A stretch of DNA of 64,000 bases. Source: Thalassia testudinum. Lineage: Eukaryota; Streptophyta; Magnoliopsida; Alismatales; Hydrocharitaceae. This document shows positions 1-12,354 of this stretch, piece after piece (position 1 is the first letter of the stretch; each line of letters opens with the position of its first letter). The translations under genes and the position numbers were made by a program. Below the pieces are notes generated by a model. That model did no database searches. It was given only the letters and a program-made list of their open reading frames with translations, and was not told the DNA's origin. The DNA lies in assembly GCA_037157565.1 (NCBI GenBank), contig JAZHRO010000024.1, forward strand, positions 9,926,501 to 9,990,500. The letters run 5' to 3'.

Positions 1-2323
1 GGCTACCATGTACTGTCAAATTCTCACGCCCACTATGTGGGCTAAACTGAACTACATATACCCTCCAACTAGGGTTTTAAATGTCGCTGGCATGCCGACA
101 AAATGACATTTTTGTGGGAATGCCCATGCCAACATGGAATAGCTGTCAAGAAGCAGGCATGCCAATGCCGATGCCGATGTTGCTCTGCTTGGGCCTACCG
201 CTGCTACACTGCAGCACCAGTCCTCCTTTCCCTTCAAATTTACACTAAGCTTTCATGTTATCTTAAAGTTTAAAACATGTTCATTTGGTCCTTTATAACT
301 AATGTGCACCCTCTCTTTTTATACCAAACTAAGAACAGTAACTTTTTAAAGGTGGACAAAAGTGTCCTTTTGTATTCCTGTAAGATCAAATCACAACATT
401 TTTAATCCCCAAAAATATCCTTCAATCATTCAATGCATCATTGAACAATCATTGAGTTGTCCAATGTACAATGAGTTATACTTGTACATTCACACAGTAC
501 GTCACGTCATCACCGACGAACATAATCATAAAAAATCCATAAAATAATAATCGACGAATTCGTTCGCACACCGACGGTTATAAAAATTCGATAAAGAATA
601 AAATGTAACAAATGAAATGATTACGTCAACGAAGGAGGTAATCATAAAAACAAGTATTTTCACGGTGTACTCTTGACATGCCCTTGGCATGCCCATTGAA
701 AAATGGGCATTTCTACAGCGTGCCCTCGGCATGCTGGTGAAATACATACAATTTCATCAGCACGATATCGAAATTGGCATTTCTAACCTTACCTCCAACA
801 TTATCAAAACAATGTGACATCTTTCCAGCTGCCAATCTCCTGAATATCCCATTAGAACCTCATTAAAGTATCTCTTTTTTGTTCTATCTCAAGAAATGGT
901 ATGTTCAGGACAAGCTGAAGGCATCTTACCTTCGGCATTACAGTCTGAATTGCGACCATAGAAGCTCTCTTAACAGGAGCATTCTTAGGAATGTAAAAAA
1001 TTACTCTTGGATCCTTTCAAAAAAAAACTCTTGCACTTGTTGATCTTCTATTCCGATGCTGCCTCATATTCTCACTTAAACCCATCACTCAGGACAAGGA
1101 ATGCTTTGCCATTTGTAAATGTTACCATGGCATCAGCAAATAATAAGCTGAAGATCGCATGAGTCTTCCAATGAACATAAAATGGACGAACTTTGCCTTG
1201 GCAAGCAAATTAAGCAGGCCTCCACACAGTACCTCCTCCGATGCTATAAAAAGTCAAGAAGAACAAGGGATGTACCTGCTTCAAGCCTCTGAATTTCTTG
1301 AACAACCTTGTAGAGCTTCCATCAATCAGCAAAGGAAAAGAATTTCCACAAATGCATGGCTTTAAAGCGTCAATCACCATTAAACTGAAACCAATCTTGG
1401 AGAAAACTTTAAATAAAAATTCCACTCAAACCTCCCTGATCCAATTTCTAAATAACATTGCAACCTCTGGAGGTCCAATCTGAATGATGAGCCAACCGTG
1501 AGTCAATTCTATATTATCAAAACTGCTCCTTCCAGATACAAAGCCACCCTGGTAAGCTGCTATCATCTTTATCTTTATAATGAGTTTATAGGCCATTTGG
1601 TATACATTTTCTGTGTTATTTGCTTAAAAGTTAACTATTGTTTCCATGTTTCATGGTGATTGTCAAGATAGGTATGGGATATATTCCCCTTTCCATTATC
1701 AGCATGCTACATGGTTGTTTATAATGTAATATTCCACGGCTTAATGGGAAATATTCCCAAACATGTTTCAAAAAATCCATATAGCTCAGCTTCTTGGTTA
1801 GCTTCAATTTTTTGCTAATTGCTTGTCTTACTTTTATATGGCCCAAATCATTGTCAATATGAGAAATTTTGAGGACCCAATCTTCCAGATTGTTAAATAG
1901 GTTATTTTGAAGTTTTGTTAATATATAATTATTATCTTTTGAACAGTTTTCTGTAGCAACCAATAATCAAAGTCTTTTTGCAAACAATGCAAGTTATTCT
2001 GTTTTTGCCTTATTAAAGCCTGTGAGACTTTAAGGCAAGTTTTCGGATATGAATATTTGGATAAAGGATAGAAGTTTAATGATCGTAGCTCCAATATTTA
2101 CTCGAGTAAGTGATATTTTGTGAGGGCCTGGACCTTTGAGCTTGCCGGTATTATGTAGTGCCTAAGTGAGATAAAAGTTGGACTACATAATAACATATTA
2201 GCAGACAATCTAGTGAATCATTCAATATCTGTCTATTGGCAGACAACCTAGTGAATTTTTCTTTCAATATCTGTCTATTAGCAGACAATCTACTGAAGTA
2301 TCCATTCATGTTTCTCGTTTCAG
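1..2323 (+). other. intron upstream of the RDR6 last exon (3' part)
   Basis: No long coding frame is seen here. The stretch ends in a good 3' splice site (TTTCAG at 2318-2323) followed directly by RDR6 coding sequence, so it is read as intron whose 5' end and the large first coding exon lie outside the window. A 110-codon open frame on the minus strand (1631-1963) matches nothing I recognise. Two segments rich in GGCATGCC-like words (about 84-180 and 670-780) look related and may be the ends of an old insertion. Confidence 0.6.
2201..2298 (+). repeat. three head-to-tail copies of a ~40-bp unit before the splice acceptor
   Basis: Units begin at 2201, 2239 and 2281, each with GCAGACAAYCTAGTGAA; the first two continue to TCAATATCTGTCTATT and the third is partial. 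The array ends about 25 bases before the RDR6 3' splice site, in the region that should hold the branch point and pyrimidine tract. Confidence 0.85.
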
Positions 2324-3205
2324 GATATTATTGCATTTTTCACCAAGAATATGGTAAATGAGAATCTCGGAGTCATCTGTAATGCCCATGTTGTTCATGC
2401 AGACCTCAGTGAGTATGGGGCCTTGGATGAGAAATGTCTACAGCTTTCTGAGCTGGCTGCTATTGCCGTAGACTTTCCAAAAACTGGAAAAATAGTCTCA
2501 ATGCCACACACGCTAAAACCCAAAATCTATCCAGATTTCATGGGTAAAGAGGATTACAAGTCCTACAAGTCTGAGAAGATACTGGGTAAGCTATATCGAA
2601 AGATCAAGGGTGCATCCAGTGACGATGTCTCTTCTGCTGACTTGCAGTGTACGCGTGACAACATCCAGTATGACATGGATCTAGAGCTCCCAGGATCATC
2701 TCAATTCATTGCAGAGGCTTGGGACAAGAAGTGCAGTTATGACGGGCAGCTTAATGCTCTGCTTGGTCAATATAAAATCAAATCAGAAGGAGAGGTTGTT
2801 ACCAGTCACTTTTGGTCCTTACCAAAGTACAACAGCCGGAAGCAAGGGGATTTGAAAGAGAGGTTGAAGAATGCATACTCTTCTCTAAATAAAGATTTCC
2901 GACGGGCTTTTGAGACCATGGAGCAGGAAAATTTTCACCAGCTAAAAGATGAAGAGAAGTGTGCCCTTTATGAGAAAAAGGCCTCAGCATGGTACCAGGT
3001 GACTTACCATCCATCCTGGGTGAAACAATTTGCAGAACTCAAGGAACCTGATGGGGATGAGGTTCCAATACGTCTTAGCTTTGGATGGATTGCAGCTGAT
3101 TACTTGGTACGCATAAAGGTCAGGTGCCATGGTGACAGGAAATTTGACCCCAAGAGGCCAGTTGATGCGCTTGCATCTTATCTCTCTGATAAGATGCAAA
3201 TTTGA
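2324..3205 (+). CDS. RDR6: RNA-dependent RNA polymerase 6, C-terminal coding exon
   Basis: This is the last exon of an RDR6 (SGS2/SDE1)-type polymerase, which copies single-stranded RNA into dsRNA for trans-acting siRNA production and antiviral or transgene silencing. The exon opens in frame after the acceptor at 2321-2323 with DIIAFFTKNMVNENLG and runs to TGA at 3203-3205, about 293 codons. Family landmarks are clear: NAHVVHADLSEYGA, AVDFPKTGKIVSMP, KPKIYPDFMGKEDYKSYKS, YDGQLNALLGQYKI, YEKKASAWYQVTYHP and SFGWIAADYLVRIK, in the order of the Arabidopsis protein, ending about where that protein ends. The catalytic DxDGD loop belongs to the upstream exon and is not in the window. No frameshift or stop is present, so this end looks functional. 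The RDR6 assignment rests on sequence recall rather than a search. Confidence 0.93.
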   Translation, partial: DIIAFFTKNMVNENLGVICNAHVVHADLSEYGALDEKCLQLSELAAIAVDFPKTGKIVSMPHTLKPKIYPDFMGKEDYKSYKSEKILGKLYRKIKGASSDDVSSADLQCTRDNIQYDMDLELPGSSQFIAEAWDKKCSYDGQLNALLGQYKIKSEGEVVTSHFWSLPKYNSRKQGDLKERLKNAYSSLNKDFRRAFETMEQENFHQLKDEEKCALYEKKASAWYQVTYHPSWVKQFAELKEPDGDEVPIRLSFGWIAADYLVRIKVRCHGDRKFDPKRPVDALASYLSDKMQI

Positions 3206-6200
3206 TCAAGCTGTCAATTGGTGACAGCTTGAGAATTTTTCGTTGATAAGACCACTCTGCCACTATTACTTGTAGGAGGTGGGCAGTGCTTTGAACAACT
3301 TAGGTAGCTGCTCAGCTTACATGTATGTGTATCACTTTAGAAGTTTCTTATTTTAAGTTGTCATGTATCGGTCGAACTTGTTGGTCGGTAATGTTGGTTG
3401 TTTTGGCATTTTTGGCAATTGACACGTATCTTTGCCATTGGCCTGCTTTGACGCTTGAATCGCTTGATCTCACCATTGAAGCTTCAATCACTGAATCTTT
3501 GATGTTTGGTTTCTGCTTCGTTGCTTTTCTTGATTTCTTTGTTTACTGGCAGGTGCTAGTATGTCACCCAGCATTTCATCTTTTTGTTGCAACAGCAAGT
3601 ACGACCACAGCTTTTGACATATGCTAAATTGAAGATTAATTTGGTGGATTATGGCATTTAGCGAAGTCGCTTCTCCTTTGTTACTTAGGCTGAGATTTGT
3701 GTTGGCCTACCCTAGAAGATGGTACTGGCTATAGTAGTACGTCTACTTAGATTTAAATGGTGCAACCACCACCAATGGTGGGATGCAGCTTGAGTAGGGA
3801 TGCAACTGTACTTCCAATCAAACCAAGTTACCAAAGTGCTTCTACTGGCATGATTGATAGGGTAATGTAAAACAGATTATGCTCCGTGTTTGTGTATATG
3901 ATGTGACTTGAACCAGAGAGAGAGAGAGAGACCCTATTACTGAAAAGGTGTCCCGTAGTCAAATATATACATACTGCCTTCTTATCTTCTTCGTAAGCCT
4001 GAAGAGTTTCAATTTGATTTCTCCTGCTAACTCTTACCATGTAAGACGTGATCAAGTGGTCTGATCTACCAAGAGGCTGTTGGATCTGTTTGGTGCCTGT
4101 ATGTACTTGTCCCTCACTTCCATGTTTAGGTGTAATTTGTTTCTTGTATCTAAATTATGAGGGCTACTAAGAAAAGATTATGAGGGCTACAAGTAGAAGG
4201 TAACAGCAGGCCATTCCCTTCTGATTATCAGAAAAGGCAACCTCTTGTGGTAAAGGAGAGTTTCTCCGTAAAATAAAAATACCGTGGAAGTGGAAAATAC
4301 ATTTCCATGGCGACTGTTTTTTCCAGGTAGATTTTGCAGTAATTCTTTTCCTAAGCAAACATAAATTTAGGCAAACATAAATCAACCATCAACTCTACCT
4401 CAGCGTCACTGGATTCCAGATGGTCTGCGATGGTTTTAAATCACTATCTCAAATACTTACTTCTGTCGGTAGGATGAAGCTTTAAGCTTGCTCTTTGTCT
4501 TCATCAGTTGTAGGTGTTTCCTTTTTGCTTTATCCTAAATGCTCAAATTGTTAAAATAAATAGAACAAAGAGAACAGATTCTTGTCTCTTGTATGGCCCT
4601 CGTCAGCATCACGAAAGAGGGGTTAAAAAGTGGTGTACTCATTTTAATGGAATCTTTTCTGAAGCACCCCATCAATTATTGTATCAATAGTTAGTTACCT
4701 TGAATTTGGATTTTGTATTGCATTTGCTTTACGATGGATGGAAATGGGATTTGAATCTGGACGTGATAAAAATTAATCTTTTAATATCTTTTTCTTTTCT
4801 TTTCAACATCGTAACGATTTCAAAAAACAAACCTAAATCAACTTTGATTTACGTCATTCAAAGAACATGGAATTACACCATGGATATACCCTGCAATGAA
4901 GTACGGGTTAATCAACTGGTAAAACATAAATGCAGGTGTTTGTTGTTCCACCTTTTTTTTTCTGAAGAAAGCAGCACAATCCGGTAGAAATTACCATCAA
5001 CCATCAGGGGCGGTGACACATTCGACTTCTCAGCTATTAGAAATTACTGTCATCCCCGCTCAACCGACATTTTTTTCTTTCTAAAGTTTGAGTTGAATAG
5101 TGATGATCATATATTCTGACTGCTCAGTTACTAGAAATTAACACCAGCTACTAGCTTTAACAATAGCAAATTGCAGCGTATTTTCTGATGACTACGGTTC
5201 ACTGCTTAGGCTAGATGGCCTTTTTGGTCATAGCGGTACTGAATAACCACTGGAATTCTGCAAATCCTAGTATTCAACACATGCCACTGACACTTCCCTC
5301 TGCCCCATCTCAGCTAACTCTATTCTTAACCAATCACAGTTGGAGACTATTCCTCCCCACTTCTTTTTTCAGTAACAAATAGGAATTCTGTTGATAACCA
5401 GTAAATAGTTGTAAGGACCAGTAACTACGTTTGTTACAAAGATGTTTTGGGCAGGCAAAGGCAAATATCTCACTTGGGGAAGCTTTCATCCTCCTAAAAG
5501 GATAGTTTTTGCAAAACAACTCTCCAGATGCCTCAAAAAAATATGGGACAATGAAGGAATTGAGATCAAGTAATACGGACTGAATTCATGATACAAAACC
5601 AGGTGAACGGTAACCAGACTGACTGATTGATCAAGGTAATAAAGCAGATACCCTGGTAATCTGAAAGCACGGCCAAAACAGGAAACACGTTATGCTAAAC
5701 GAAAATGGATCCATCAGGCAACATTACAGGGGTTGGTCCATATTGTTCCATGACGACTAATGAATAACACAAATAATCACAGGATACTGATTTCTACAGT
5801 TGCCAACAATCACAAGCAACCATCGCAACAGGAGCAGTGGATACGCAGAGGTTAATTGAATTCCTGTCTTCTTTAGGAGATCCACTGTTATATTAGCTTT
5901 TAAATAAAGTGAAGGCTAAAATCTACCATAATCCAATCACTAGGGGAAATGCTGTTCTGATAAATCCATCTTGAGCATATTATTGTTAATTTGGGAATGT
6001 TGTTTCCAAACGTAAGAACTTGTTTAGTGCTAATAACTAACAGAAGACTCTCAGAAGAAATCTTCAATTGTATCACCACCAAAGCCTCAGAGCCAAACCA
6101 GCGGTGGTGGAAGTCCAAGATCATCAAAGAATCTTATTATAAGAATTGGATGCACTCAACTGTTGTTGTATGTACATCCATCCTTGATTTGTTCACAAAG

Positions 6201-6352
6201 GACACAATCCAGACTTACTCTGACTTCAAATGTAAAAATACTCCAGCTCCTAGAATTTCATCCACATGCAGCAAAGTGATTAGGCAAAGCAATCATTTAT
6301 TAAGCCAGATATGTACTTTCCAAGGGGTATATCCAGACACCATCATTTCAGC
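3206..6352. other. RDR6 3' flank and intergenic DNA
   Basis: This is the presumed 3' UTR followed by non-coding DNA. A 100-codon open frame at 3325-3627 (+) is hydrophobic, matches nothing recognised and overlaps the likely 3' UTR. A short (GA)n run lies near 3916-3932. I see no RNA gene or intact transposon. Confidence 0.5.
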
Positions 6353-6574
6353 CTAAGATAGCAAATTCGTCAGCTCCAACTTGTATCCTCCATTCGCCTT
6401 TTTAGGCAGGGATCTAACATCCTCATGAATCACATTCCTCTTCTTTTGAGCTACTCCATTGGCCAAATAGTCAGCTGTCAAATTTTCCTCCCGATACTGA
6501 TGACCTGCTGACAAAATTATCTTATTGATATTCCAAGGTCTTCCCACAACCACTGCAAATGCCGTATCTTGCAT
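6353..6574 (-). pseudogene. LINE-type RNase H domain remnant
   Basis: The 73-codon minus-strand frame contains GHQYREENLTADYLANGVAQ followed by a spaced LP motif. This resembles the C-terminal end of the RNase H domain of plant non-LTR retrotransposons (typical pattern H-x-YRExN-x-xADxLAN). The upstream part (AFAVVVGRPWNINKII) fits the preceding strand and helix. No reverse transcriptase is seen next to it, so it is a 3' scrap of a LINE lying just beyond the 3' end of the PPR gene. The call rests on one motif block. Confidence 0.55.
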
Positions 6575-6751
6575 CTTTTAGATTTTAGCATTTCAACAAA
6601 CTTTTAGATCAGACTTGGCTGCAACAGAAAAGGCCATCTAGAACTGCCCTCGGTTTTGCCTTCATGTGGGTTGCCATTCATAATAAGGGGAGAAAGCTAA
6701 TGCATAGAATCCCTTGCTAGAAGTACAAACCAAGCAACTCCCATATGCCTT

Positions 6752-8977
6752 TCATGTCAAGTTAAGCCATCTTTTGAAAACCAAAGCAGCTTCCCTTCTC
6801 TCTACTTGAGCTTCTGTTTGGATCTTGGGGGGCATGCCCTTGTAAAGCATCCTGTGGTACTTCAACCACAGAGCACGGTATTTATACTTGTCGATGAACA
6901 TGCCCTCTTCCTCCAGTATATTCACAACCTCATTAGCTCTAAGAAAGAGCCCACCCCTGACAAAACAATACAACAAGGAGTCCAGTAGCTCTTGATCCAA
7001 TTCCAGTTGCGACATTCTCACCAGCACCTTCATCTCACCCCAAAGCTCCGCCACTTCCACACACTTCCCACCTATGGCAGTATATGCTGAAACCAGAGAG
7101 TGAAAAGTCTGTGAATTGGGCAAATGCCCCAATTCCCTAATTTTTCTTAAGGCCTTTTGCGCATCATCCATCAATCCCTTCTTGCAGAAGAAATGGATCA
7201 CACTGTTCCATTCAAGGACTCTGTAATCCACTCCTCCCTTAACATCCTTGATTTCCTCCAAAAGCCTCACTTTCGTGCCACCTACAGCATTTCCCCTGCA
7301 ACCTTTGACTAGATTCTCGAATTCGCAGCGATTACCTCTGGAAATTCCTGAGCCCTTCATCTTATTGAACAAACGAAGTGCGCCATCAACATCCCATTGA
7401 GCTCGGGATTGGATTGAGGCTTTGAGGCAACTTGAATCAAGTTGCACGCCCACTTTGTGGGCATCCTTAAGCAAGGCTGTGACCTCTCCAATCTTATTCT
7501 CCTTGCAATATGCCTTCAGAAGATCCAGGTAGATGGAGGACCCAACTCGAACCCTGTTGAACCTCATCTCATCAAGTAGATCGTGGGCTTGATCCAGCAT
7601 CCCCAGTGAGATGCAAGCATTTATGGCTTGCACCACCAGAGAATTCTCCACAGACATGGGACCTTCTTCCTCGCCCACTTTGATCAAAAACCTGGCTAAT
7701 TCTGCCGTCTTTCCAGCCTTGAGGAATGCCCGAACAAGCCTGGCATACAATTTATTAGTCGGTTGGAGAATGCCATGATCGGATTTAACTAGCTCGACTC
7801 GGGATTGCAATTTACGACGCAGATGGAGCACCAACTCCTGTGTTTCACCCGCAAGTCTCCTAAAATTCTCATTCTTGTCCCTGCAAAACTCCTCAAAAGA
7901 CAGTGGATCACTCGCAATCCAGCAGGATTTGACAGCTCCCGTGATCCAACTCTCCGCTGCTCCCGGAACTGCCCTCGCCACGGCGAGCGAACTCCTCGCT
8001 TCCCTCGCCTTCCCGAGCATGTCCAACACAATCCCCGACGCTGACTCGAGATCATTGAGCTTCAGGTAGCAGGACAGCAAGCACTCGTAGAACTCCCGAA
8101 ACCGCGACGACACATCGACGTCGGGATTGTCGATCACGCGCCTTGCAAGCTTCTTCATCTCGTCCAAACGCCCATTCCCCTCGTAAACGTATGCCATCGT
8201 TACCAACAGATCCGCGTTCGGCTCCACGCCCATGCGGGGCATCAGATCAAGCAGCTCCTCGGCCTTCCTCGCCAACCCCGACGCGAGGCATCCCGTCAGG
8301 GCGAACTCGAAGGCCAACGGATCGGGCCTCATGGCCAATAAGGAACTATCGATTTCCTTCCTCGGGTCCACCACCCCTTCATCTCCAAAGAAACGTCCAA
8401 ACACGACGACCAGTTCCGCCGCGAGGGACGCACCCGCGGGGTTCGTCGTCTCCCGTGCGATGTGGGCGGCGACGGCCGTCCACAGGGCGACGCGCGGGCG
8501 CTCCCCCATCTCCAGCAGCCTCCGCAGCAACGCGGACGCGGGGATGTTCGCTCCGCGTCTGGCGAGCGCGAGGGGGAGGTAGAGCGAGAATGAGTCGTCA
8601 TGGAACATCTCATCGTGGTGGTGGTGTTGGTGGCGGATGCTGCTCTCCCTCTCCCTCTGGACGAGGGACTCGACCGCGTGGAAGGCCCGGTCGAGCCGGC
8701 GGAGGTTGGAGGTTTCGGTTAGGGCCACGAGGAGCTTGCGGAGGAGCGGTCGCCTCGGGGGCGCGTCGACGGGGAGGGAGCGCTCGTCGAGTCTCCAGGC
8801 GTCGTCGGGGCGGCGGTAGTCGATGGCGGTGGAGATGCCGGAGGCGGTTCCGGCGCGGACGAGGATGGGCTCGGTGAGGGTGAGGGTGAGGGTTTGTGGA
8901 GGGAGGGAGAAGGGGAGGAGAGGGAGGAGGGTTTTGGGAAGACGACGGTGGATAGGGGAGGATGGGGTGAACCTCAT
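6752..8977 (-). CDS. pentatricopeptide repeat protein, At1g03100-like, organellar
   Basis: This single-exon gene of about 741 codons encodes a P-type PPR protein; such proteins bind organellar RNA and act in processing, stability or translation. Helical repeats are visible, for example PNADLLVTMAYVYEGNGRLDE, PTNKLYARLVRAFLKAGKTA, SSIYLDLLKAYCKENKIGEV, LEWNSVIHFFCKKGLMDDA and PNSQTFHSLVSAYTAIGG. There is no E or DYW tail. The C terminus has a basic stretch (KIQTEAQVERREAALVFKRW) that I associate with the At1g03100 group. The ATG at 8977 was chosen because an in-frame ATG at 9061 overlaps a TATA box, so the frame extension above 8977 is promoter. The arginine- and proline-rich N terminus (MRFTPSSPIHRRLPKTLL) fits a mitochondrial presequence. 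The 5' third is much more GC-rich than the 3' end, a monocot-like gradient. Confidence 0.85.
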   Translation of the reverse strand: MRFTPSSPIHRRLPKTLLPLLPFSLPPQTLTLTLTEPILVRAGTASGISTAIDYRRPDDAWRLDERSLPVDAPPRRPLLRKLLVALTETSNLRRLDRAFHAVESLVQRERESSIRHQHHHHDEMFHDDSFSLYLPLALARRGANIPASALLRRLLEMGERPRVALWTAVAAHIARETTNPAGASLAAELVVVFGRFFGDEGVVDPRKEIDSSLLAMRPDPLAFEFALTGCLASGLARKAEELLDLMPRMGVEPNADLLVTMAYVYEGNGRLDEMKKLARRVIDNPDVDVSSRFREFYECLLSCYLKLNDLESASGIVLDMLGKAREARSSLAVARAVPGAAESWITGAVKSCWIASDPLSFEEFCRDKNENFRRLAGETQELVLHLRRKLQSRVELVKSDHGILQPTNKLYARLVRAFLKAGKTAELARFLIKVGEEEGPMSVENSLVVQAINACISLGMLDQAHDLLDEMRFNRVRVGSSIYLDLLKAYCKENKIGEVTALLKDAHKVGVQLDSSCLKASIQSRAQWDVDGALRLFNKMKGSGISRGNRCEFENLVKGCRGNAVGGTKVRLLEEIKDVKGGVDYRVLEWNSVIHFFCKKGLMDDAQKALRKIRELGHLPNSQTFHSLVSAYTAIGGKCVEVAELWGEMKVLVRMSQLELDQELLDSLLYCFVRGGLFLRANEVVNILEEEGMFIDKYKYRALWLKYHRMLYKGMPPKIQTEAQVERREAALVFKRWLNLT

Positions 8978-9049
8978 GGGGCATCGAGGAGGGGTTTGGG
9001 AAGACGACCGGACGCGTGTGTGTTGTTTGTGTATGTATGGGCTCGGTAG

Positions 9050-9058
9050 AATATATAG
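9050..9058 (-). promoter_or_regulatory. TATA box of the PPR gene
   Basis: On the minus strand CTATATATTC lies about 75 bp upstream of the chosen ATG at 8977, which leaves a leader of about 45 nt if transcription begins some 30 bp downstream. It also rules out the in-frame ATGs at 9061 and 9106 as starts. Confidence 0.6.
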
Positions 9059-9106
9059 CATCGAGCAAACCGTTGTTTTCAGGAGCACCTCTCCTTCCGG
9101 CGGCAC

Positions 9107-12100
9107 TTTTCTTTCTTCGGGATTTACGCCGCCCTTTTTCTATGGGGCCGTCCATCGCCGCTGCGATTTTATCTTTAACTGTTTCGCTTCTCCACAGCAT
9201 GTACAATTATTTTTTAATTTATATACTCTTGTCAAAAAGGGTAAAAATCAATCACAGTAAACGTGTAAAATTCAATTATATAAATATATAATTTTTTTTT
9301 TCCGGAAAAGATAAAAATATAATATAATTTTTACTTGATTCATTTTAATTTTCGATTAGTAAAAAATTAACACACCATATATTGTAAAATATATGATCCG
9401 ATATTTCTTAATTTTTGATCGATGTAAAAAAAATATCAATTGAACATTAAAATATACCACACATTATAAAATATATTATTTGTTTTATTTTGATTTTTAA
9501 TTGATAACCTAAATTATGTTTACACTTTTTGATTTTGTATGTCATACTCTTGTAAAAAATATATTCAATATTGATCTTTAATGGAAGAATACAAAATGAT
9601 AAGGCCGATAGCGGAGAAGAAATCTAAAATGGATGTATGTGTCAACCAGTATACAAGAAAAATGAAATAAGAGAAAAAAAAATAAAAAAAAAGAGAGAAA
9701 GATGCATAAATGAAAAATAAATAAATAAATACAAAATAGGTAGAATAAATGATCTAACGTAACCATTAATTGCTACAATTAATATCCCACACCAAATCTA
9801 TAGATATATAGATGGTAAATTATAGAAAATTCACTATGATCGTTAATAGTAGGTAACTAAGTTTTACCTTAAGGAATATAAAAGTTAGAATCGCATGAAA
9901 ATTCTACTAAAATTTTAAATTTGGAAAAATTTTAAAAAGAAATATTGTAGGACTTATTTTGAAACTCAGGGTTAATACATCATAATTTTCAATCGATAAA
10001 AAATTAAAAATATAAATTAAAAAATAAAATACAACGTATATTTTAAAATATATTATTCGTTGTATCTGATTAAATGTCAATCTAATTATATATTAATTCA
10101 TATTTTTATAAAAATGTACTTAATCCTGAAAGAACACCTGACTTAAAAATCGATATTAAACATAGAATGCAAAACTGACATACATGTTAAATAACATGTA
10201 AAAATAATAAAATAAGTAAAATATATAACAAAAATGGGGAGAGAGAGGTAAGGAATTCTTTTTTAAATAAAAGAGAAGAGAAATGATCCGCGTACACGGG
10301 ACATGCAAGTAAAATTACAAAAAATTCCATTGGAAGGGTCACTCACAACCTTACAATGTTGTAACTCTTACGCAACATCACATGACGCTGAAAATCAATT
10401 CAAACAGTATATTTGAATAGTTACTTAAATAATAATTAATTATTCTAAACAAATAAATACACGGGATATACTATAGTAGTCTAGTGACGGGATCCCACAC
10501 GTCCTTTCTTGTGGTCACGTTGAGTTTGATTAAGCCTGAGCATTAGGCTATATATCCATGGGATTTGTTGGTAATCCATCCGATTGGGTTGGGTTTTGAT
10601 TGCAATTTCAAAGTTCATCCTCCATAACAAGTGGGCAATGTCCAACGCATTTGTAAATGGGTCTGAGTTTAGGTATCAAATTGTTAGGCTTGAGCTTGAT
10701 TTAGCTTGTTTTGATCTGATTACATATTATATATTTTTTGGGTAATTACGGATGTTACCTAACTATCTTGTATGTAAGAAATCATCTCTTCCTTGGTACA
10801 AATGGGGGGCAAACATCACCACCACTTTGATTTCACAAAAGACCATCAATCCTTGGAATTATGCTGTCACTTCTTTTTATATTAATGTCAAATAATCAAT
10901 TGTTTCTGTTTATAACGTGACGTATTCCCTCCCATTTATAACACGATGGTCCGTAGGACATAATCCTTCCCCAACCCTACCTCATCTCAAATCCACGGTT
11001 GAAAACTCCTTGGTTCTTAATCCTTCCATTTATGTTGCATCAACTGTACAAGATGTTCATTCTCACTTACAGTAGAAATTTTAATTTATAGTTACTCATT
11101 TCATTTGACATCTGTTTAAGCAAATGTGCTAATAACCAATAAATTTAATGGATAAGTTAAAATTTAATATACACATGTTGTAAATGACTTGTGGGCATTT
11201 CTGGACAACTGTGGGCTTTGGAAGTGAAAAGTAGCCCGATAACAACAAGGGCAAGCCCAACTCGATAACAGATAGGTAGGGTTAAGTTTGAGCCTTGATA
11301 TTAGTGGATCATACGAACTTTTATAAGTAACTAAATGAGCCAACCTAACCCAACTCGATGCCTAGGCCTATGTTTAATGCCTCAGGGTCTCTTGTGGTTG
11401 TTTTAAATTGTCGCTTCTGCTGGATGACTGATACTCTCATTTTAGCTAGCTCAAAAAGTATCATAATAGAAGTTCAAGTATAAACCATCATCGAAGATAG
11501 GCTCAATAGCAATAGGTAAATGTGATTTTAGATTGCATGATGTTTGATGTATGTTTATCAAGAATTAATAAAGTTGTAATTTTGGGATAAAGAAAAGGTA
11601 TTTGGTAGATTTAGGTATTTGTGTCAGAGTTAGATGTGACATAGTTCAAGTTAATTCTTAATAAATGTGCTGGCTATTGTTGGGTCATATGGTATCTTAC
11701 GTAATTAGCAACATTTCATCCTTTGACTTATGTGGCATGACTACATAGATCATGTTAACTTTAAATAAAATGCTAACATATTAAATAATCTATTATTTTA
11801 CTTACTTCAATTTTTAATAAAATAATAATAATAAATAACCTAATATTAAATATATAATAAATAAACTACTATCATATTTATATATTTAAATCACACCAAC
11901 ATCCAATTCAAAACACATAATTTATCTATCAAATTTATCACCCACTGATTCACTACCCACGCAATTACCTCTGCAACTTACCTGTGCCTAACTCTTATCC
12001 TAAGATAAATGCTACTCCTCATCCAACTCACAGAAGCTGGAGTGCTGCGAACGCTACGCAATCATTCTACACGTAGGGCAAGAGGGTAGGCTCTTGCGTG

Positions 12101-12260
12101 TTCTTCAATCCACAGCACAGTGTAGACACCATCTCCCGTGAGATGGAGAATAACCTACGTTAACGACTGGATTGAGTGAACGAAGAATTTGTCATGGAAC
12201 TTGTAGTACTAGTGGTAGAGTAGTTGGTAATCCATAACAAGTTGCTCGTACATTGAGACG
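9107..12260. other. AT-rich intergenic DNA with a dispersed repeat copy
   Basis: No gene is seen. The part from about 9330 to 9760 resembles, in inverted orientation, the repeat at about 52.9-53.5 kb: both share the ATCAATATT / TTCCATTA block, the GATGTACAT-like block and the nearby TTTTGATTTTCAATTGAT-like words. The remainder is AT-rich with no clear structure. Confidence 0.4.
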
Positions 12261-12261
12261 A

Positions 12262-12275
12262 GATAAATATTTAAT
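12262..12275 (+). promoter_or_regulatory. possible TATA / I-box segment before Lhcb1
   Basis: GATAAATATTTAATC includes a GATAA word (I-box-like, common in light-regulated plant promoters) and a TATTTAA that could serve as a TATA box 80-120 bp before the candidate starts. A second GATAAATG is at about 12342. This is a weak call because the gene's 5' end is rearranged. Confidence 0.3.
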
Positions 12276-12354
12276 CACCACCTCCGGGGAGGAAAAATGA
12301 AAAAAAAACGGGGGGAATATTATCTATCACCCTATTGTCCAGATAAATGGGAAG

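Noticed and set aside
1631..1963. 110-codon minus-strand frame in the RDR6 intron
   Set aside because: No motif recognised, AT-rich codons, no splice or start context; kept only as a note.
8143..8877. 244-codon open frame on the plus strand
   Set aside because: It is the antisense of the GC-rich 5' part of the PPR gene, with low-complexity Arg/Gly/Ser composition.
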